A DNA stretch of 64,000 bases from Rubripirellula reticaptiva (GCF_007860175.1 NZ_SJPX01000003.1:631380-695379), one strand, 5' to 3'; counted from the first letter of the stretch, positions 18,884 through 28,348 are shown. Numbers and translations: made by a program. The notes: generated by a model from the sequence alone, not told the origin.

Positions 18884-20445
18884 GTTGGTCCAACGAATGG
18901 CACGTAGATTTCTGTAAAGTGTTTGCCAGAAATGATATATGCAAAGAGGGCCTCGCTTGCGTAGATGGATTTGTCAAAGATTCATCAACGGCAAGGAGGC
19001 CCAAGGATGCGGTATTCTAGCGATCGTTCGTTTCGGCGTCAGTTCGAGTTTCTCAGGCGTCAGTTTCTTCAAGAAGGTGAGTTGCCGTTTGCCGACGTTT
19101 TATCTCGCGATACGGCTCAGCAGGCGCTGGATACGATCGAGGTTGCCTGGAACGAACGCATCTACACACCTCTCGTAACGCTTCGGATCTTTCTCGGTCA
19201 AGTCATCAGTGCTGATCATTCCTGTCGAGCTGCCGTTGCTCGATTTGTGGCTCATCGGATCTCCCGGGGTGAAAGTGCATGCTCTTCGCATACTGGTGCC
19301 TACTGCCAGGCACGGAAGCGGCTGCCAGAAAAGTTCTCCGCGCAAGTCGCTCGTGGAGTCGGGGCAGCACTCGATGAGAAGGCGAAATCTGACTGGCTAT
19401 GGAAGAACCGCAAGGTCTTCATGTTCGACGGCACAACGATCTCCATGCCAGATACGCCGAGTAATCAACAGGCGTATCCGCAGTCGAACAAGCAAAAACC
19501 CGGCATTGGTTTCCCGTTAGCTCGTATCGGCGCGATCTTCTCGTTGTCGTGCGGAGCGATCCTTGATCTTGCAGTCTCGGGGTACTCAGGCAAAGGCCAA
19601 GGCGAAGTTTCCCTCTTCCGCCAGCTCTGGGATCTCTTCGGGCCCGGCGACGTTGTTCTCACCGACGCTTTGATGTGCAACTGGCGAAACCTCTGTTCGC
19701 TGCAACAGCGGCAAGTCGATATGGTCACCCGGCTCAACAAAGCTTTGAGGAAGGCCGATTTTCGGCGTGGCAAGCGGCTTGGAAAGAATGACCACCTCGT
19801 TCGATGGGGCAAGCCAAGCATGCGCGATATCGATTGAGCAACCTATCGGTCGTTCCCGGATTACATCACCGTACGCGAGTGCAAATTCTATGTGGACCAA
19901 CCTGGCTTTCGCTCTCATGAAGTCATCATCGTCACGACCATCTTAGACCCGCGTGTTGCCTCGGTTGCCGAGTTGGCCGAACTCTATGGTCTGCGGTGGA
20001 ACAATGAAACGGATTTCTCTTCGTTGAAAGTGACTCTGCAAATGGACGTCTTGCGCTGCAAGACACCGGAGCTTGTTCGCAAAGAGATTTGGACTCACGT
20101 GCTTGCGTACAACCTGATCCGCACGATCATGGCTCAGTCTTGTTGCCGCGCAGGCATGCTGCCTAGAGAGATCAGCTTCAAAGCAACGGTGCAAACTCTG
20201 GAAGCCTTTCAGCCTTTTATCGCATCACCGAGCAACCGCAGTCTTTCCGATCGGCTGCTGCTGTATCAACAAATCATGGACGCAATCGCCGCTCACCAAG
20301 TTGGCAATCGACCAGGGCGCGTCGAACCTCGATTACGAAAACGCCGGTTCAAGAAGTACGACTACATGACGAAGCCACGGAAAGAGATCAAACTCCAACT
20401 GCTGAAATGACTTACGGAAAAGTATGTGACATTCGTTGGTCCAAC
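18884..20445 (+). mobile_element. IS4-family insertion sequence with 11-bp target duplications
   Basis: The element occupies about 18895-20434. It is flanked by the direct repeat GTTGGTCCAAC at 18884-18894 and 20435-20445, a target-site duplication of a length normal for IS4. The ends are imperfect inverted repeats: left GAATGGCACGTAGATTTCTG, right (reverse complement) GAATGTCACATACTTTTCCG. It contains one transposase frame. Intact target repeats indicate a fairly recent insertion, although the transposase is interrupted. Confidence 0.85.
18965..20410 (+). pseudogene. IS4-family transposase interrupted by an in-frame TGA
   Basis: Two parts in the same frame are separated by one TGA at 19835-19837. 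The first part (290 residues) holds the first catalytic Asp (KVFMFDGTTIS) and the second (VVLTDALM). The second part holds the IS4 YREK signature Y-GL-R-WNN-E-TDFSSL-K and the family block DVLRCKTPELVRKEIWTHVLAYNLIR. The reading around the stop (SMRDID-stop-ATYRSFPDYITVRE) runs straight on, so a single CGA-to-TGA change is the simplest explanation. The frame starts with TTG 18965 or the ATG just inside it. The element can move only if supplied in trans or if the stop is read through. Confidence 0.9.
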
Positions 20446-20858
20446 CGCCGCGAGTTGCGAGTGATCGAGCGGAGTTTCTTTGGGGCGACTTATGCGCCTT
20501 TAGCGTCCGCCAATTGAAACCGCATACCTTTCCGCCCAATGCAGTTAGAGGGCACCCTATCAGCAGCGCGCGCGCGAGTCACGCTCGTGGTTCAGTTCAA
20601 ACAGCCCGATGACTTCCGGCCGGCGGCGAGACGGCTTACTGCAACTCGTTGTGGAGTAGAAGGTTAGCGAGTTCAAATCCCGTCGCCAGGCTCGCTGCAA
20701 GCGACTGGCGACGATCAACTTCGTTTTGCATCGACCCGCAACCAAAATTGTTATGCCTCACCTCGCACGCTACGAGTTTGCTCGTGGGCCCTCGATGCCG
20801 TGAGGTCTCTACGTGCTCGACCGCCGAATCCATCGAGTCTCGAGGATTCGACGCCTCC
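20446..20858. other. Gene-free stretch between IS4 and the TetR gene
   Basis: No credible coding frame. It contains the tRNA-like remnant at 20622-20688 and, near 20755-20810, a short sequence rich in direct ctcacc/gagg motifs. The right end leads into the TetR promoter. Confidence 0.5.
20622..20688 (+). pseudogene. Decayed tRNA-like sequence
   Basis: A 67-nt segment. GGCGGCG at the 5' side can pair with CGTCGCC at the 3' side (seven pairs, one G-U), the 3' half contains a T-loop-like GAGTTCAAATCCC, and ACTC/GAGT could form part of an anticodon stem. The D-arm is not recognisable and the total is too short, so it is not a working tRNA. It may be a decayed tRNA or an attachment-site remnant left by integration. 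Confidence 0.35.
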
Positions 20859-20901
20859 TTGCGATTGTGACGTTACGTCAGTACAATCTGACGTCATGTC
20901 A
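20859..20901 (+). promoter_or_regulatory. Promoter with overlapping palindromic operator of the TetR gene
   Basis: TTGCGA (20859-20864), 17 bases, then TACAAT (20882-20887) form a sigma-70-type promoter. A palindrome ACGTCAG-TACAAT-CTGACGT (20875-20894) is centred on the -10 box; with imperfect flanks it extends over 20868-20901 (12 of 14 pairs). The gene's ATG (20896) lies within it, so transcription would start almost at the start codon. Binding of the repressor here would block RNA polymerase, as in TetR-type autoregulation. Confidence 0.75.
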
Positions 20902-21600
20902 GATTCCAAACAATCTCAGATTCGTCGCAGGAACGATCCCAGCCAGAGTTCGGCGTTGCGCAAGTCCGAAAGAACTCGGCAAGCGATTCTTGATAGTGCA
21001 TTGGATTTCCTGTGGACGCATCCCTTCCGTGAGTTGACGGTTGGTGAGTTAATGTCCCTCGCCGGCACCAGTCGGTCGGCGTTCTATCAGTATTTTGCTG
21101 ACCTTCATGAATTGATGGAGGCACTGCTGCGGGGAATTGAAGACGACATCTTTGCGGCTGCCACGCCCTGGTTCGAGGGAGCGGGCGACCCCATTCCGCT
21201 GCTCGAGGAAACGATGGCTGGGCTGGTAGGAGTTTGTTATCGGCAAGGGCCGATTTTGCGTGCCGTTTCTGACGCTGCTCCCATGGATGGCCGGTTGGAA
21301 AAAGCCTGGACGGGTTTTCTGCATGATTTCGACGTCGCTGTCACGGATCGGATCGAACAACATCAAGCCGCCGGCTTGATCAAGCAATTTGAGGCTCGCC
21401 CGATAGCCATTGCGCTCAACCGAATGGACGCTTATCTGCTGATTCACCATTTTGGACGCCGTCCGCGCGGGAACCAGGAATTGGTTCAGAAAGCGATCCT
21501 CCGAATCTGGATATCCACGCTCTATGGTGACGAGGCGCTGGCAGCATCCGACTCCGAAAATCGATCGAAGCGGCGAGTGCCAAAATCGAAGAATAAATAA
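20896..21600 (+). CDS. TetR/AcrR-family transcriptional regulator
   Basis: A 234-residue DNA-binding repressor. ATG 20896 is chosen since the upstream frame is non-protein-like and the operator overlaps it. The N-terminal helix-turn-helix is typical: RKSERTRQAILDSALDFLWTHPFRELTVGELMSLAGTSRSAFYQYFADLHEL (residues about 22-75), with SRSAFYQYF as the recognition helix. The C-terminal ligand-binding part (about 80-215) resembles that of regulators of detoxification or lipid genes but its ligand is unknown. It lies 29 bases before the first DUF1254 gene on the same strand and probably controls the whole four-gene unit. Confidence 0.9.
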   Translation: MSDSKQSQIRRRNDPSQSSALRKSERTRQAILDSALDFLWTHPFRELTVGELMSLAGTSRSAFYQYFADLHELMEALLRGIEDDIFAAATPWFEGAGDPIPLLEETMAGLVGVCYRQGPILRAVSDAAPMDGRLEKAWTGFLHDFDVAVTDRIEQHQAAGLIKQFEARPIAIALNRMDAYLLIHHFGRRPRGNQELVQKAILRIWISTLYGDEALAASDSENRSKRRVPKSKNK

Positions 21601-21629
21601 ATCTCCTGGACATATGGAAAGGCCATCTC

Positions 21630-23147
21630 ATGAAACTCAGAACAACCTTCGTATTAACACTTGGATTCGTCTTTGGATTAACGATGACTTCTGCCGGAAT
21701 TGCACAGGTACCCAAAATGAAAATGACCACAGAAACGCCGCCGGGGATTGCGACTCCGGACAAATTGGAAACGCGCCTGGGCACTTTGCGACTGTTCGAT
21801 GGAGTGCCCGACAAAGAGACGGCTCAAAGAGTCTATGACAACCTTGATTTTCAGCGCGGTGTGCAGGCCTATTTGAACAGTATTCAAATTGCCTCGATGG
21901 GCGGCATGCGAAAGGGCATCCTTGAATTTGGTCCGCCCAATACGACCGCGCTGCTATTCGAAGAACTCATGGATTCCACGACACTCTTTCTGACGCCAAA
22001 CACGACGTCTGTCTACATGGTCGCTTGGCTCGAAATGAAGGACGAGCCATACGTGATCGAAACTCCTCCGAATGTCCTTGGCATCATTGATAGCCATTGG
22101 TTTCACTATGTCGCTGATTTTGGCAACGCTGGACCGGACAAAGGCAAGGGTGGCAAGTTTCTGATCCTGCCGCCCGGCTTCAAGGGCGATGTGCCCGACG
22201 GCTATCACGTCGCCCAGTCTGACACCTACGGCAACTGGGTCATCTGGCGAGGTTTTCAGGTGGACGGCGATCCCAAGCCGGCTGTGGAGACAACCAAAAG
22301 GATCTTCCGCATGTATCCACTCTCACAGAAAGACAGTCCGCCGAAGATGAACTTCATCAATGTCTCGGGCAAGAAGTTCAATACGATCCATCGGACTGAC
22401 TATCAGATCTTCGAAGAGATCAACGACGTCGTTCAGGCCGAGCCGAGCGAAGGGCAAGATCCAGAGATACTGGGTCAACTGGCTTCGATCGGAATCAAGA
22501 AGGGACAGCCTTTCAAACCTGATGCCAGGATGCAAAAAATTCTCAAAGAGGCCGCTGATGTGGGTGCCGTGACGGTTCGTACGCTGACGGCGCGTCCCCG
22601 AGATGAAATGTTTTACTTCTACCCGGGCGAAGGTGTCTGGAGCACTCCATTTCCGGGCGGGAGTTATGAATTCCTGGACAACGGTGCTCGCGTGCTGGAC
22701 GCCCGCAGCTATTTCCACTTCTACGCGACGGGCATCACCCCGGCGATGACCATGAAGATGGTGGGCAAAGGCTCGCAATATGGCGTGGCCTACATGGACG
22801 CGGATGGCAATGCTCTCGACGGCAGCAAGACCTACAAAGTGCATCTGCCGCCCAACGTGCCAGCCAAGGATTTCTGGTCGTTCACGCTCTACGACAATCA
22901 GACTCGCTCCGAGCTCCAGACCGACCAGCGGTTTCCGGGCCTCGACAGCAACAAGAAAGGCCTGAAGCAAAACACCGATGGTTCCTTCGACATCTACTTC
23001 GGTCCCGAAGCACCGGAGGGACAAGAGAACAATTGGATTCAATCCGTTCCCGGTAAAGGTTGGAACATGCTAATCCGCCTCTACGGCCCGGAGCAACCGT
23101 GGTTCGACAAGACCTGGCGACCGGGTGATCCGGAGTTGGTTGACTAA
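21630..23147 (+). CDS. Secreted DUF1254/DUF1214 protein, paralogue 1
   Basis: 505 residues with a signal peptide (MKLRTTFVLTLGFVFGLTMTSAGIAQ). The N-terminal half is DUF1254 and the C-terminal half DUF1214. Shared landmarks are TPDKLETRLGTLRLFDGVP near residue 48, the central GPDKGKGGKFLILPPG, the YPLSQKDSPPKMNFINVSGK segment, KTYKVHLPPNVPAKDFWSFTLYD and the last YGPEQPWFDKTWRPGDPELV. The molecular function of the family is not known. A GAAAGG ribosome-binding site precedes ATG 21630. It is the first of three tandem paralogues behind the TetR gene. Confidence 0.9.
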   Translation: MKLRTTFVLTLGFVFGLTMTSAGIAQVPKMKMTTETPPGIATPDKLETRLGTLRLFDGVPDKETAQRVYDNLDFQRGVQAYLNSIQIASMGGMRKGILEFGPPNTTALLFEELMDSTTLFLTPNTTSVYMVAWLEMKDEPYVIETPPNVLGIIDSHWFHYVADFGNAGPDKGKGGKFLILPPGFKGDVPDGYHVAQSDTYGNWVIWRGFQVDGDPKPAVETTKRIFRMYPLSQKDSPPKMNFINVSGKKFNTIHRTDYQIFEEINDVVQAEPSEGQDPEILGQLASIGIKKGQPFKPDARMQKILKEAADVGAVTVRTLTARPRDEMFYFYPGEGVWSTPFPGGSYEFLDNGARVLDARSYFHFYATGITPAMTMKMVGKGSQYGVAYMDADGNALDGSKTYKVHLPPNVPAKDFWSFTLYDNQTRSELQTDQRFPGLDSNKKGLKQNTDGSFDIYFGPEAPEGQENNWIQSVPGKGWNMLIRLYGPEQPWFDKTWRPGDPELVD

Positions 23148-23238
23148 TTCATCGTAGCTCCGGGGCCTCTCCTGGCACACGCATCGCCGGGACAGGTCCT
23201 GGCCTACCTTTCTACAAACTAACGACAGAGAACCATCA

Positions 23239-24777
23239 ATGAAAACCAAACGAATAGTCGTGCGCGCAATTGTCGCGGTGTCCGTAACGCTGGCAGGAAT
23301 CAATTGCTGGGCGCAACCGCCGAAGCTGAAGATGACCACCGACATTCCGACGTCAATCACGGCTCCGGATAAGGTCGAAACTTCGATCGGTACGCTTGAG
23401 TATTTCGACGGTGTGCCGCAGCCGAAAACGGTCGAAACCGTTTACGACTATCTCGATCGCTCCAGGGCTGTGCAGGTGTTTCTCAACTCCATTCCGGCCA
23501 TGTCCGTCGCCACATTGCGTGAGGGCCAGGCGAGCGTCGGTGCGGACACCTGCAACAAGATTTGCATCTGGGATTCCCTGATGGATTCCGAGTCACTGCT
23601 GCTGACCGGGAACACTTCCACCATGTATGCCGTCGGTTTTCTCGATCTGCAGAAGGATGGCCCCTCGGTGATCGACCTTCCACCCGGCATGCTGGGCATC
23701 CTGGACGACATGGAATTTCATTACATGTCGGATCTTGGTGTGGCTGGCCCTGACAAAGGCAAGGGCGGGAAGTTTCTGGTGCTGCCCCCCGGCTACAAGG
23801 GCGACGTGCCTGAGGGCTACTTCGTAGTGCCGTCAAAGACAAGCGGCGTGTGGGTTTTCATGCGTGGCTATCTGGACAAGAGCCTGCCGCTGGAGCAAGC
23901 GATTCCAGCCGCCTCGGCCAACATTCGCAACAGCCTGAAGGTGTATCCGCTGGCGACGAAGGACAATCCGCCGGCGATGGAGTTCATCAACGTCTCCGGC
24001 AAGAACATGAACACGGTTTTGCCGAACGATGACAGCTTCTTTGAAAAGCTGCACGCTTTGATTCAAACAGAACCGGAGAGTTATCTCGGTCCTGAAGCGA
24101 AAGGCATGATGGCCGCCATCGGTATTGAAAAGGGAAAGCCATTCAATCCCGACGCGCGGATGAAAAAGATCCTCACCGATGCAGCCGCAGTCGGGAACGC
24201 TGCCGCTCGCGCCATCAGCTACTTCCCACGCGATCCAGGCAACCTGCTGTACGGCAAAGACAGCACGTGGGTCATGGCCTATGCCGACAAGGACACGTCC
24301 TTCACTCGCAATGGCGCCTATCGTCTTGATCCGCGCGTGCTCTTTCACTTCGGATACATCTGTGTGTCTCCGGCCATGGCTGTCACGGTTGCCGGCAAAG
24401 GTTCGGACTACGGTCTGAATATGCTCGACGCCAAAGGACAGGTGCTCGACGGTTCCAAGACCTACAAGCTGCATCTGCCGCCGAACCCGCCAGCCAAAGA
24501 CTTCTGGGCGGTCACGATGTACGACACGCAAACTCGTTCGCAACTGCAGACTGACCAGCAGTTCCCAACGCTTGGTAGCCAGGACAAAGGCATCAAGAAA
24601 AACGCCGACGGTTCGTACGACATCTACTTTGCACCCAATGCACCGCAAGGCCAGGAAGGCAACTGGCTGCAAACGATTCCCGGCAAGAGCTGGTGGATTG
24701 GTTTGAGAATGTACGGTCCACTGCAACCTTGGATCGACAAGACATGGCGACCGGGCGAGATCGAGCTGGTTCAGTAG
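23239..24777 (+). CDS. Secreted DUF1254/DUF1214 protein, paralogue 2
   Basis: 512 residues with a signal peptide ending INCWAQ. The mature start PPKLKMTTDIPTSITAPDKVETSIGTLEYFDGVP and later blocks (GPDKGKGGKFLVLPPGYKGDVPEGY, KTYKLHLPPNPPAKDFWAVTMYD, YGPLQPWIDKTWRPGEIELV) match paralogue 1 closely, so the two are the nearest relatives of the three. Spacing from paralogue 1 is 91 bases with no obvious terminator, consistent with one transcript. Function unknown. Confidence 0.9.
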   Translation: MKTKRIVVRAIVAVSVTLAGINCWAQPPKLKMTTDIPTSITAPDKVETSIGTLEYFDGVPQPKTVETVYDYLDRSRAVQVFLNSIPAMSVATLREGQASVGADTCNKICIWDSLMDSESLLLTGNTSTMYAVGFLDLQKDGPSVIDLPPGMLGILDDMEFHYMSDLGVAGPDKGKGGKFLVLPPGYKGDVPEGYFVVPSKTSGVWVFMRGYLDKSLPLEQAIPAASANIRNSLKVYPLATKDNPPAMEFINVSGKNMNTVLPNDDSFFEKLHALIQTEPESYLGPEAKGMMAAIGIEKGKPFNPDARMKKILTDAAAVGNAAARAISYFPRDPGNLLYGKDSTWVMAYADKDTSFTRNGAYRLDPRVLFHFGYICVSPAMAVTVAGKGSDYGLNMLDAKGQVLDGSKTYKLHLPPNPPAKDFWAVTMYDTQTRSQLQTDQQFPTLGSQDKGIKKNADGSYDIYFAPNAPQGQEGNWLQTIPGKSWWIGLRMYGPLQPWIDKTWRPGEIELVQ

Positions 24778-24851
24778 CATGCAACAGTATGTCTACGGAG
24801 GCAAATCCAGGCATTGATTCTCGAGACAGCATTCAACAACGGATAACCGAC

Positions 24852-26399
24852 ATGAAAATAACACGATGTGTTACAACAAGCTTGGCCGTGATGATGGCCC
24901 TTTGCCTGGTAGATCCCGCGTTGGCCCAACAGGCCGGGGATACGTCTGAAGAGACCGTGAACCTTTTTGAATCCGTGGGAAAGAAACAGACAGCCAGGGA
25001 TTTCAAACCGGCACCCGACAAGATGGAAACCAACTTTGGCACGCTGGAGTTTGAGGGCGGTTCGTTTCCGACAGAAGCGTCGACGCAAAAGATCTACGAT
25101 GAGATGGATCGGCAGCGCGCGACTCAGGCTTATATGGAATTCTATCCGGCGCTGTCGCTGTACTCGATCGTGAAGTCGCAGATTCGCGACTTCGGGTTCA
25201 AGTCCGCTTCGGACGTCGGCGTTATGGCCGATTTCATGACACCGAGTGAGAATTACTTGACTGGCAACAACATCACGGTCTACGCCTTTGCCTCCATCGA
25301 CTTGAAAGTGGACGGGCCCACCGTCGTGGAAATCCCGCCGGGAATGTATGGCAATGCCAACGACGCCGCTTTCAAATACCTCACCGACTTCGGCCCCACC
25401 GGACCGGACAAGGGCAAGGGCGGCAAGTACCTCTTTCTGCCTCCAGGTTACAAAGGCGAAACTCCAAAAGATCATTTTGTGTTCCGATCACCGGGCTACC
25501 GGATCTGGGCGATGATGCGTGGCTTCGGCGAAGTTGGTAATGGCGATCAGGCCGTAAAATGGTTCAAGGATCGCTTGAAGGTTTACCCCTTGGCCACGGG
25601 GCCCCGCGAACACACCGCCGTCAATTGCTCCGGAATCGGTGCCAATACTCTGCCTCCCGAAGACGGTTCAGTGTTCACGATGTTGAACGAGATCATCCAG
25701 TATGAGCCGACGGAATTGTTCGACAAGGAATTGTTGGGCCGACTCGCCACGCTGGGCATTGAAAAGGGCAAGGCCTTCAAGCCGGACCAGCGGATGCAAG
25801 GCATCTTCGACACGGCAGCCAAGCAGGGTGTCGCCATGTCGCGGGCAATCGTCTATGCATCGCGCGATCCGGATATCAACTATTGGCCGAATCGGCATTG
25901 GGAAAAAATGTTCATACGCAACACCGAGTTCGTCGCTGACGGCCACGACGACATCGACGCCCGGACCCTTTGGCACTATCAGGCCATTTGCGTTTCACCG
26001 AATCTGCTTTCTACGACAGCGGGCGTGGGCACGGCCTATCTCACCGCGTTTAGAGACAAAGACGGCGCCTATTTGCTCGGTGACAAAAACTATCGACTGC
26101 GCGTGCCGGCCAAGCCTCCTGTCAAACGCTTTTGGGCAGTGACTGCCTATGACCCAATCAGCCGAAGTCTGCTCGGTTCGGGAGGGAACATCAACGTCGG
26201 CAGCACGGGTAAACCCGACATCAATGCCGATGGCTCGGTGGACATCTACTTCGGCCCGAAAATGCCAGCAGGGAAAAAGGGCAACTGGATCAAGACAGAT
26301 CCTGACAAGGGCTTCTTCGTCGTCTTCAGATTCTATGGCCCACTCGAAGGCTACATCGAAAAGTCATGGGTCCTCAACGACTTCGAGCTGCTGAAGTAA
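24852..26399 (+). CDS. Secreted DUF1254/DUF1214 protein, paralogue 3
   Basis: ATG 24852 (MKITRCVTTSLAVMMALCLVDPALAQQ) gives a clear signal peptide and 515 residues; the longer open frame overlaps paralogue 2 and is rejected. It shares GPDKGKGGKYLFLPPGYKGETP and the C-terminal FYGPLEGYIEKSWVLNDFELL, but is more divergent from the first two, with an added segment after the signal peptide (GDTSEETVNLFESVGKKQTARDFKP). It is the last gene of the TetR unit; 74 bases separate it from paralogue 2. Confidence 0.9.
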   Translation: MKITRCVTTSLAVMMALCLVDPALAQQAGDTSEETVNLFESVGKKQTARDFKPAPDKMETNFGTLEFEGGSFPTEASTQKIYDEMDRQRATQAYMEFYPALSLYSIVKSQIRDFGFKSASDVGVMADFMTPSENYLTGNNITVYAFASIDLKVDGPTVVEIPPGMYGNANDAAFKYLTDFGPTGPDKGKGGKYLFLPPGYKGETPKDHFVFRSPGYRIWAMMRGFGEVGNGDQAVKWFKDRLKVYPLATGPREHTAVNCSGIGANTLPPEDGSVFTMLNEIIQYEPTELFDKELLGRLATLGIEKGKAFKPDQRMQGIFDTAAKQGVAMSRAIVYASRDPDINYWPNRHWEKMFIRNTEFVADGHDDIDARTLWHYQAICVSPNLLSTTAGVGTAYLTAFRDKDGAYLLGDKNYRLRVPAKPPVKRFWAVTAYDPISRSLLGSGGNINVGSTGKPDINADGSVDIYFGPKMPAGKKGNWIKTDPDKGFFVVFRFYGPLEGYIEKSWVLNDFELLK

Positions 26400-26972
26400 G
26401 TCAACTAAGACGGCGAGACCGTTGATATCTCGATGGATGCGCAGTTCGACACCGCGCAGGACAACGACTAGCAGAGTCTTTGATGGGTGTGCTCAACGGT
26501 CTCTACCAATTGCATATGAACATCCTGTCAGTCAATTGCACAAGTTGCGACGAACCAAAAGATATATCGTGAACAATGCCCCCGGTGTCTGAGCGTTGTG
26601 AACAGCTAAAGCAACAACCCCGTGTGGTCAAAATACTCAGCCGACACTCAAACAACGTGAAAAACGGGATTCCAAGCACGGCCCCGGTACGCATCTGAGC
26701 CGAGATCTCTTGCGAGTCAGCGTCGACTAGGTTCTCGTAATCAGTAAACCCGGAACAGGGTTGGCGTCACATCGCTCGGCGGCGTCCGCAGATGCCAAGG
26801 GAGCGAAAAAGGCCATTAGTACTCTTGGCAATTCGTCTCCTTGCGTGCCGAGGTTGCATCGACCGAACGCTCGAATTACATGGCGGAACTCGCATCGGTG
26901 TCTTTGAAGCCGGGACACCTCGGCGCCGAATCGCAGGCTGAGTTAGACGCTCCGGATTCATCGACCGGTAGA
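26400..26972. other. Gene-free stretch between the DUF1254 cluster and the integrase
   Basis: No supported gene on either strand; short frames have no family resemblance. No clear attachment site or tRNA fragment was recognised. It forms the 3' convergence of the DUF1254 operon and the integrase gene. Confidence 0.5.
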
Positions 26973-28016
26973 TCATCCGCCCGCGAACTTCCGCCGGCAG
27001 CAAGGGCATTCACCCTCGATTCCCTGTGGTAGAGCCATGAAAGCGGAAGGCTGAGGGATCGTCATGATTGCTTTGAATGCCAATGGATCTCGATGAGCAT
27101 AGTGCCGGTACGTGACGCCGCTCACAGAGTGACCGAGGATTTCGATGGAAGACTCAGGCAGGTGTTCGTCATAGTATGTCGCGCAGGTCTTGCGGAGGTC
27201 CTTCAGCAGCCAGTCTTTGGCAACGCCGGTTTCAATGTCGACTTTATCGCGAATCCCGGCGAGGGCGATCAACCGTTTGAAGACCGCGTTGGGTCTCGCA
27301 GTTCCACCCACGAAGATCGGTTCCTCCGGTACGAGCGTCGGAGGTTGAAGGCGACGCAAATGTGCGTGAACCGCTCGATTCATCGGCCGATAGAACGATT
27401 TGTTCGTTTTAACTCGTCGATAGAATATCCATCCATAGCGAGATCGAAGCTTCGATTGTCGATCGGGCGATTCACGGCTCCAGAAAACGTGCCGCCATAA
27501 GAGCGGTTCGTGAGTTGTTTTGGTCTTCCAGATGGTACCCGTGTCCAGGCCGTAGTTGAAAAAAAGAACGATTGCGGATCGCCAGTACTGGCCAAACGAG
27601 TGCGGTTGCTTCCACGCGCGTGGTCGGCGCATCTGGTACGTGGCAAAGTAGAGTGCGTTCAGTTCCGCCTTGCTCAGATACTGACGACCAGCGACATCGC
27701 GTTGCGGACGCGGCTTTGGGAATCGCGGAAGCGATTCAATGATGTCGTTTTCCCATGCCCATGCGGCGACAGCGCGGACATGATCACGTGCCTTGTTCGA
27801 TGTCCGCTCCGGATTCTCACCCCCTTGTTCAACCGCATCGTCGTAAACCCAATCCAGGAAATCTCGAATGCTTGATCGAGATAGCTGTTCCAGAGGAATC
27901 TCTTGCCCCCAACTGATCCACTTTCTCACGGTGGCTTTGTACTCGTCGCTTGTACCCTTCGAGTGCTTTTTGGCTTTGCAATAGCGTTGGACAGCGGATG
28001 GAAACTTTGTCGACAT
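26973..28016 (-). CDS. Tyrosine recombinase / phage-type integrase
   Basis: About 347 residues. ATG 28016 (MSTKFPSAVQRYCKAKKHSKGT) is preferred because AGGAG stands about ten bases before it; another ATG lies six codons upstream. The N-terminal half is a SAM-like core-binding domain (TSDEYKATVRKWISWG..PLEQLSRSSIRDFLDWVYDD). The catalytic domain shows KTNKSFYRPMN (beta-hairpin Lys), KDLRKTCATYYDEH (box II Arg, His replaced by Lys), LGHSVSGVTYRHYAH with the nucleophile Tyr. The usual first Arg is not visible in YGLDTGTIWK. It ends CPCCRRKF, a Cys-rich tail. It marks the adjacent DNA as integrated or mobile. Confidence 0.85.
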   Translation of the reverse strand: MSTKFPSAVQRYCKAKKHSKGTSDEYKATVRKWISWGQEIPLEQLSRSSIRDFLDWVYDDAVEQGGENPERTSNKARDHVRAVAAWAWENDIIESLPRFPKPRPQRDVAGRQYLSKAELNALYFATYQMRRPRAWKQPHSFGQYWRSAIVLFFNYGLDTGTIWKTKTTHEPLLWRHVFWSRESPDRQSKLRSRYGWIFYRRVKTNKSFYRPMNRAVHAHLRRLQPPTLVPEEPIFVGGTARPNAVFKRLIALAGIRDKVDIETGVAKDWLLKDLRKTCATYYDEHLPESSIEILGHSVSGVTYRHYAHRDPLAFKAIMTIPQPSAFMALPQGIEGECPCCRRKFAGG

Positions 28017-28348
28017 TTGGAGAATCTCCTGCATTGCCGTCGACTACCTCCAGTAGGCTCCGCTCGACGTGCTACGGGGCTGAGTGCTCCTTGCTCGACT
28101 TCCGAATCTGGGAATGGAAATGTGACTTTCCAGGATAGTTCGAGCAAACGCGACGGATCCAGGTCGATGAACCGGTGGATCGTTAGATCGTGCGTTGTAC
28201 TGGACTGTTGAGGTCACCGACACGCATCTTGTGGCCTGTCGCAGTCGTGGAACTGGCATATTCGCGCCCAGGCAATTGAGGAAGTGAGCCTGTCACAGGT
28301 GCATGCACGATTTATCGACCGAACGGACAAAACCAATCAGAGACCGCC
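28017..28348. other. Upstream region of the integrase gene, no gene seen
   Basis: No coding sequence with support. It separates the integrase from the divergent zinc-ribbon miniprotein and presumably contains both promoters. No tRNA or long repeat is visible. Confidence 0.4.

Noticed and set aside
23833-24780. 315-codon minus-strand frame over DUF1254 paralogue 2
   Set aside because: Fully antisense to a clear secreted protein; no motif of its own.
24693-24851. Upstream extension of DUF1254 paralogue 3
   Set aside because: It overlaps paralogue 2 and lacks a signal peptide; ATG 24852 gives a good signal peptide.
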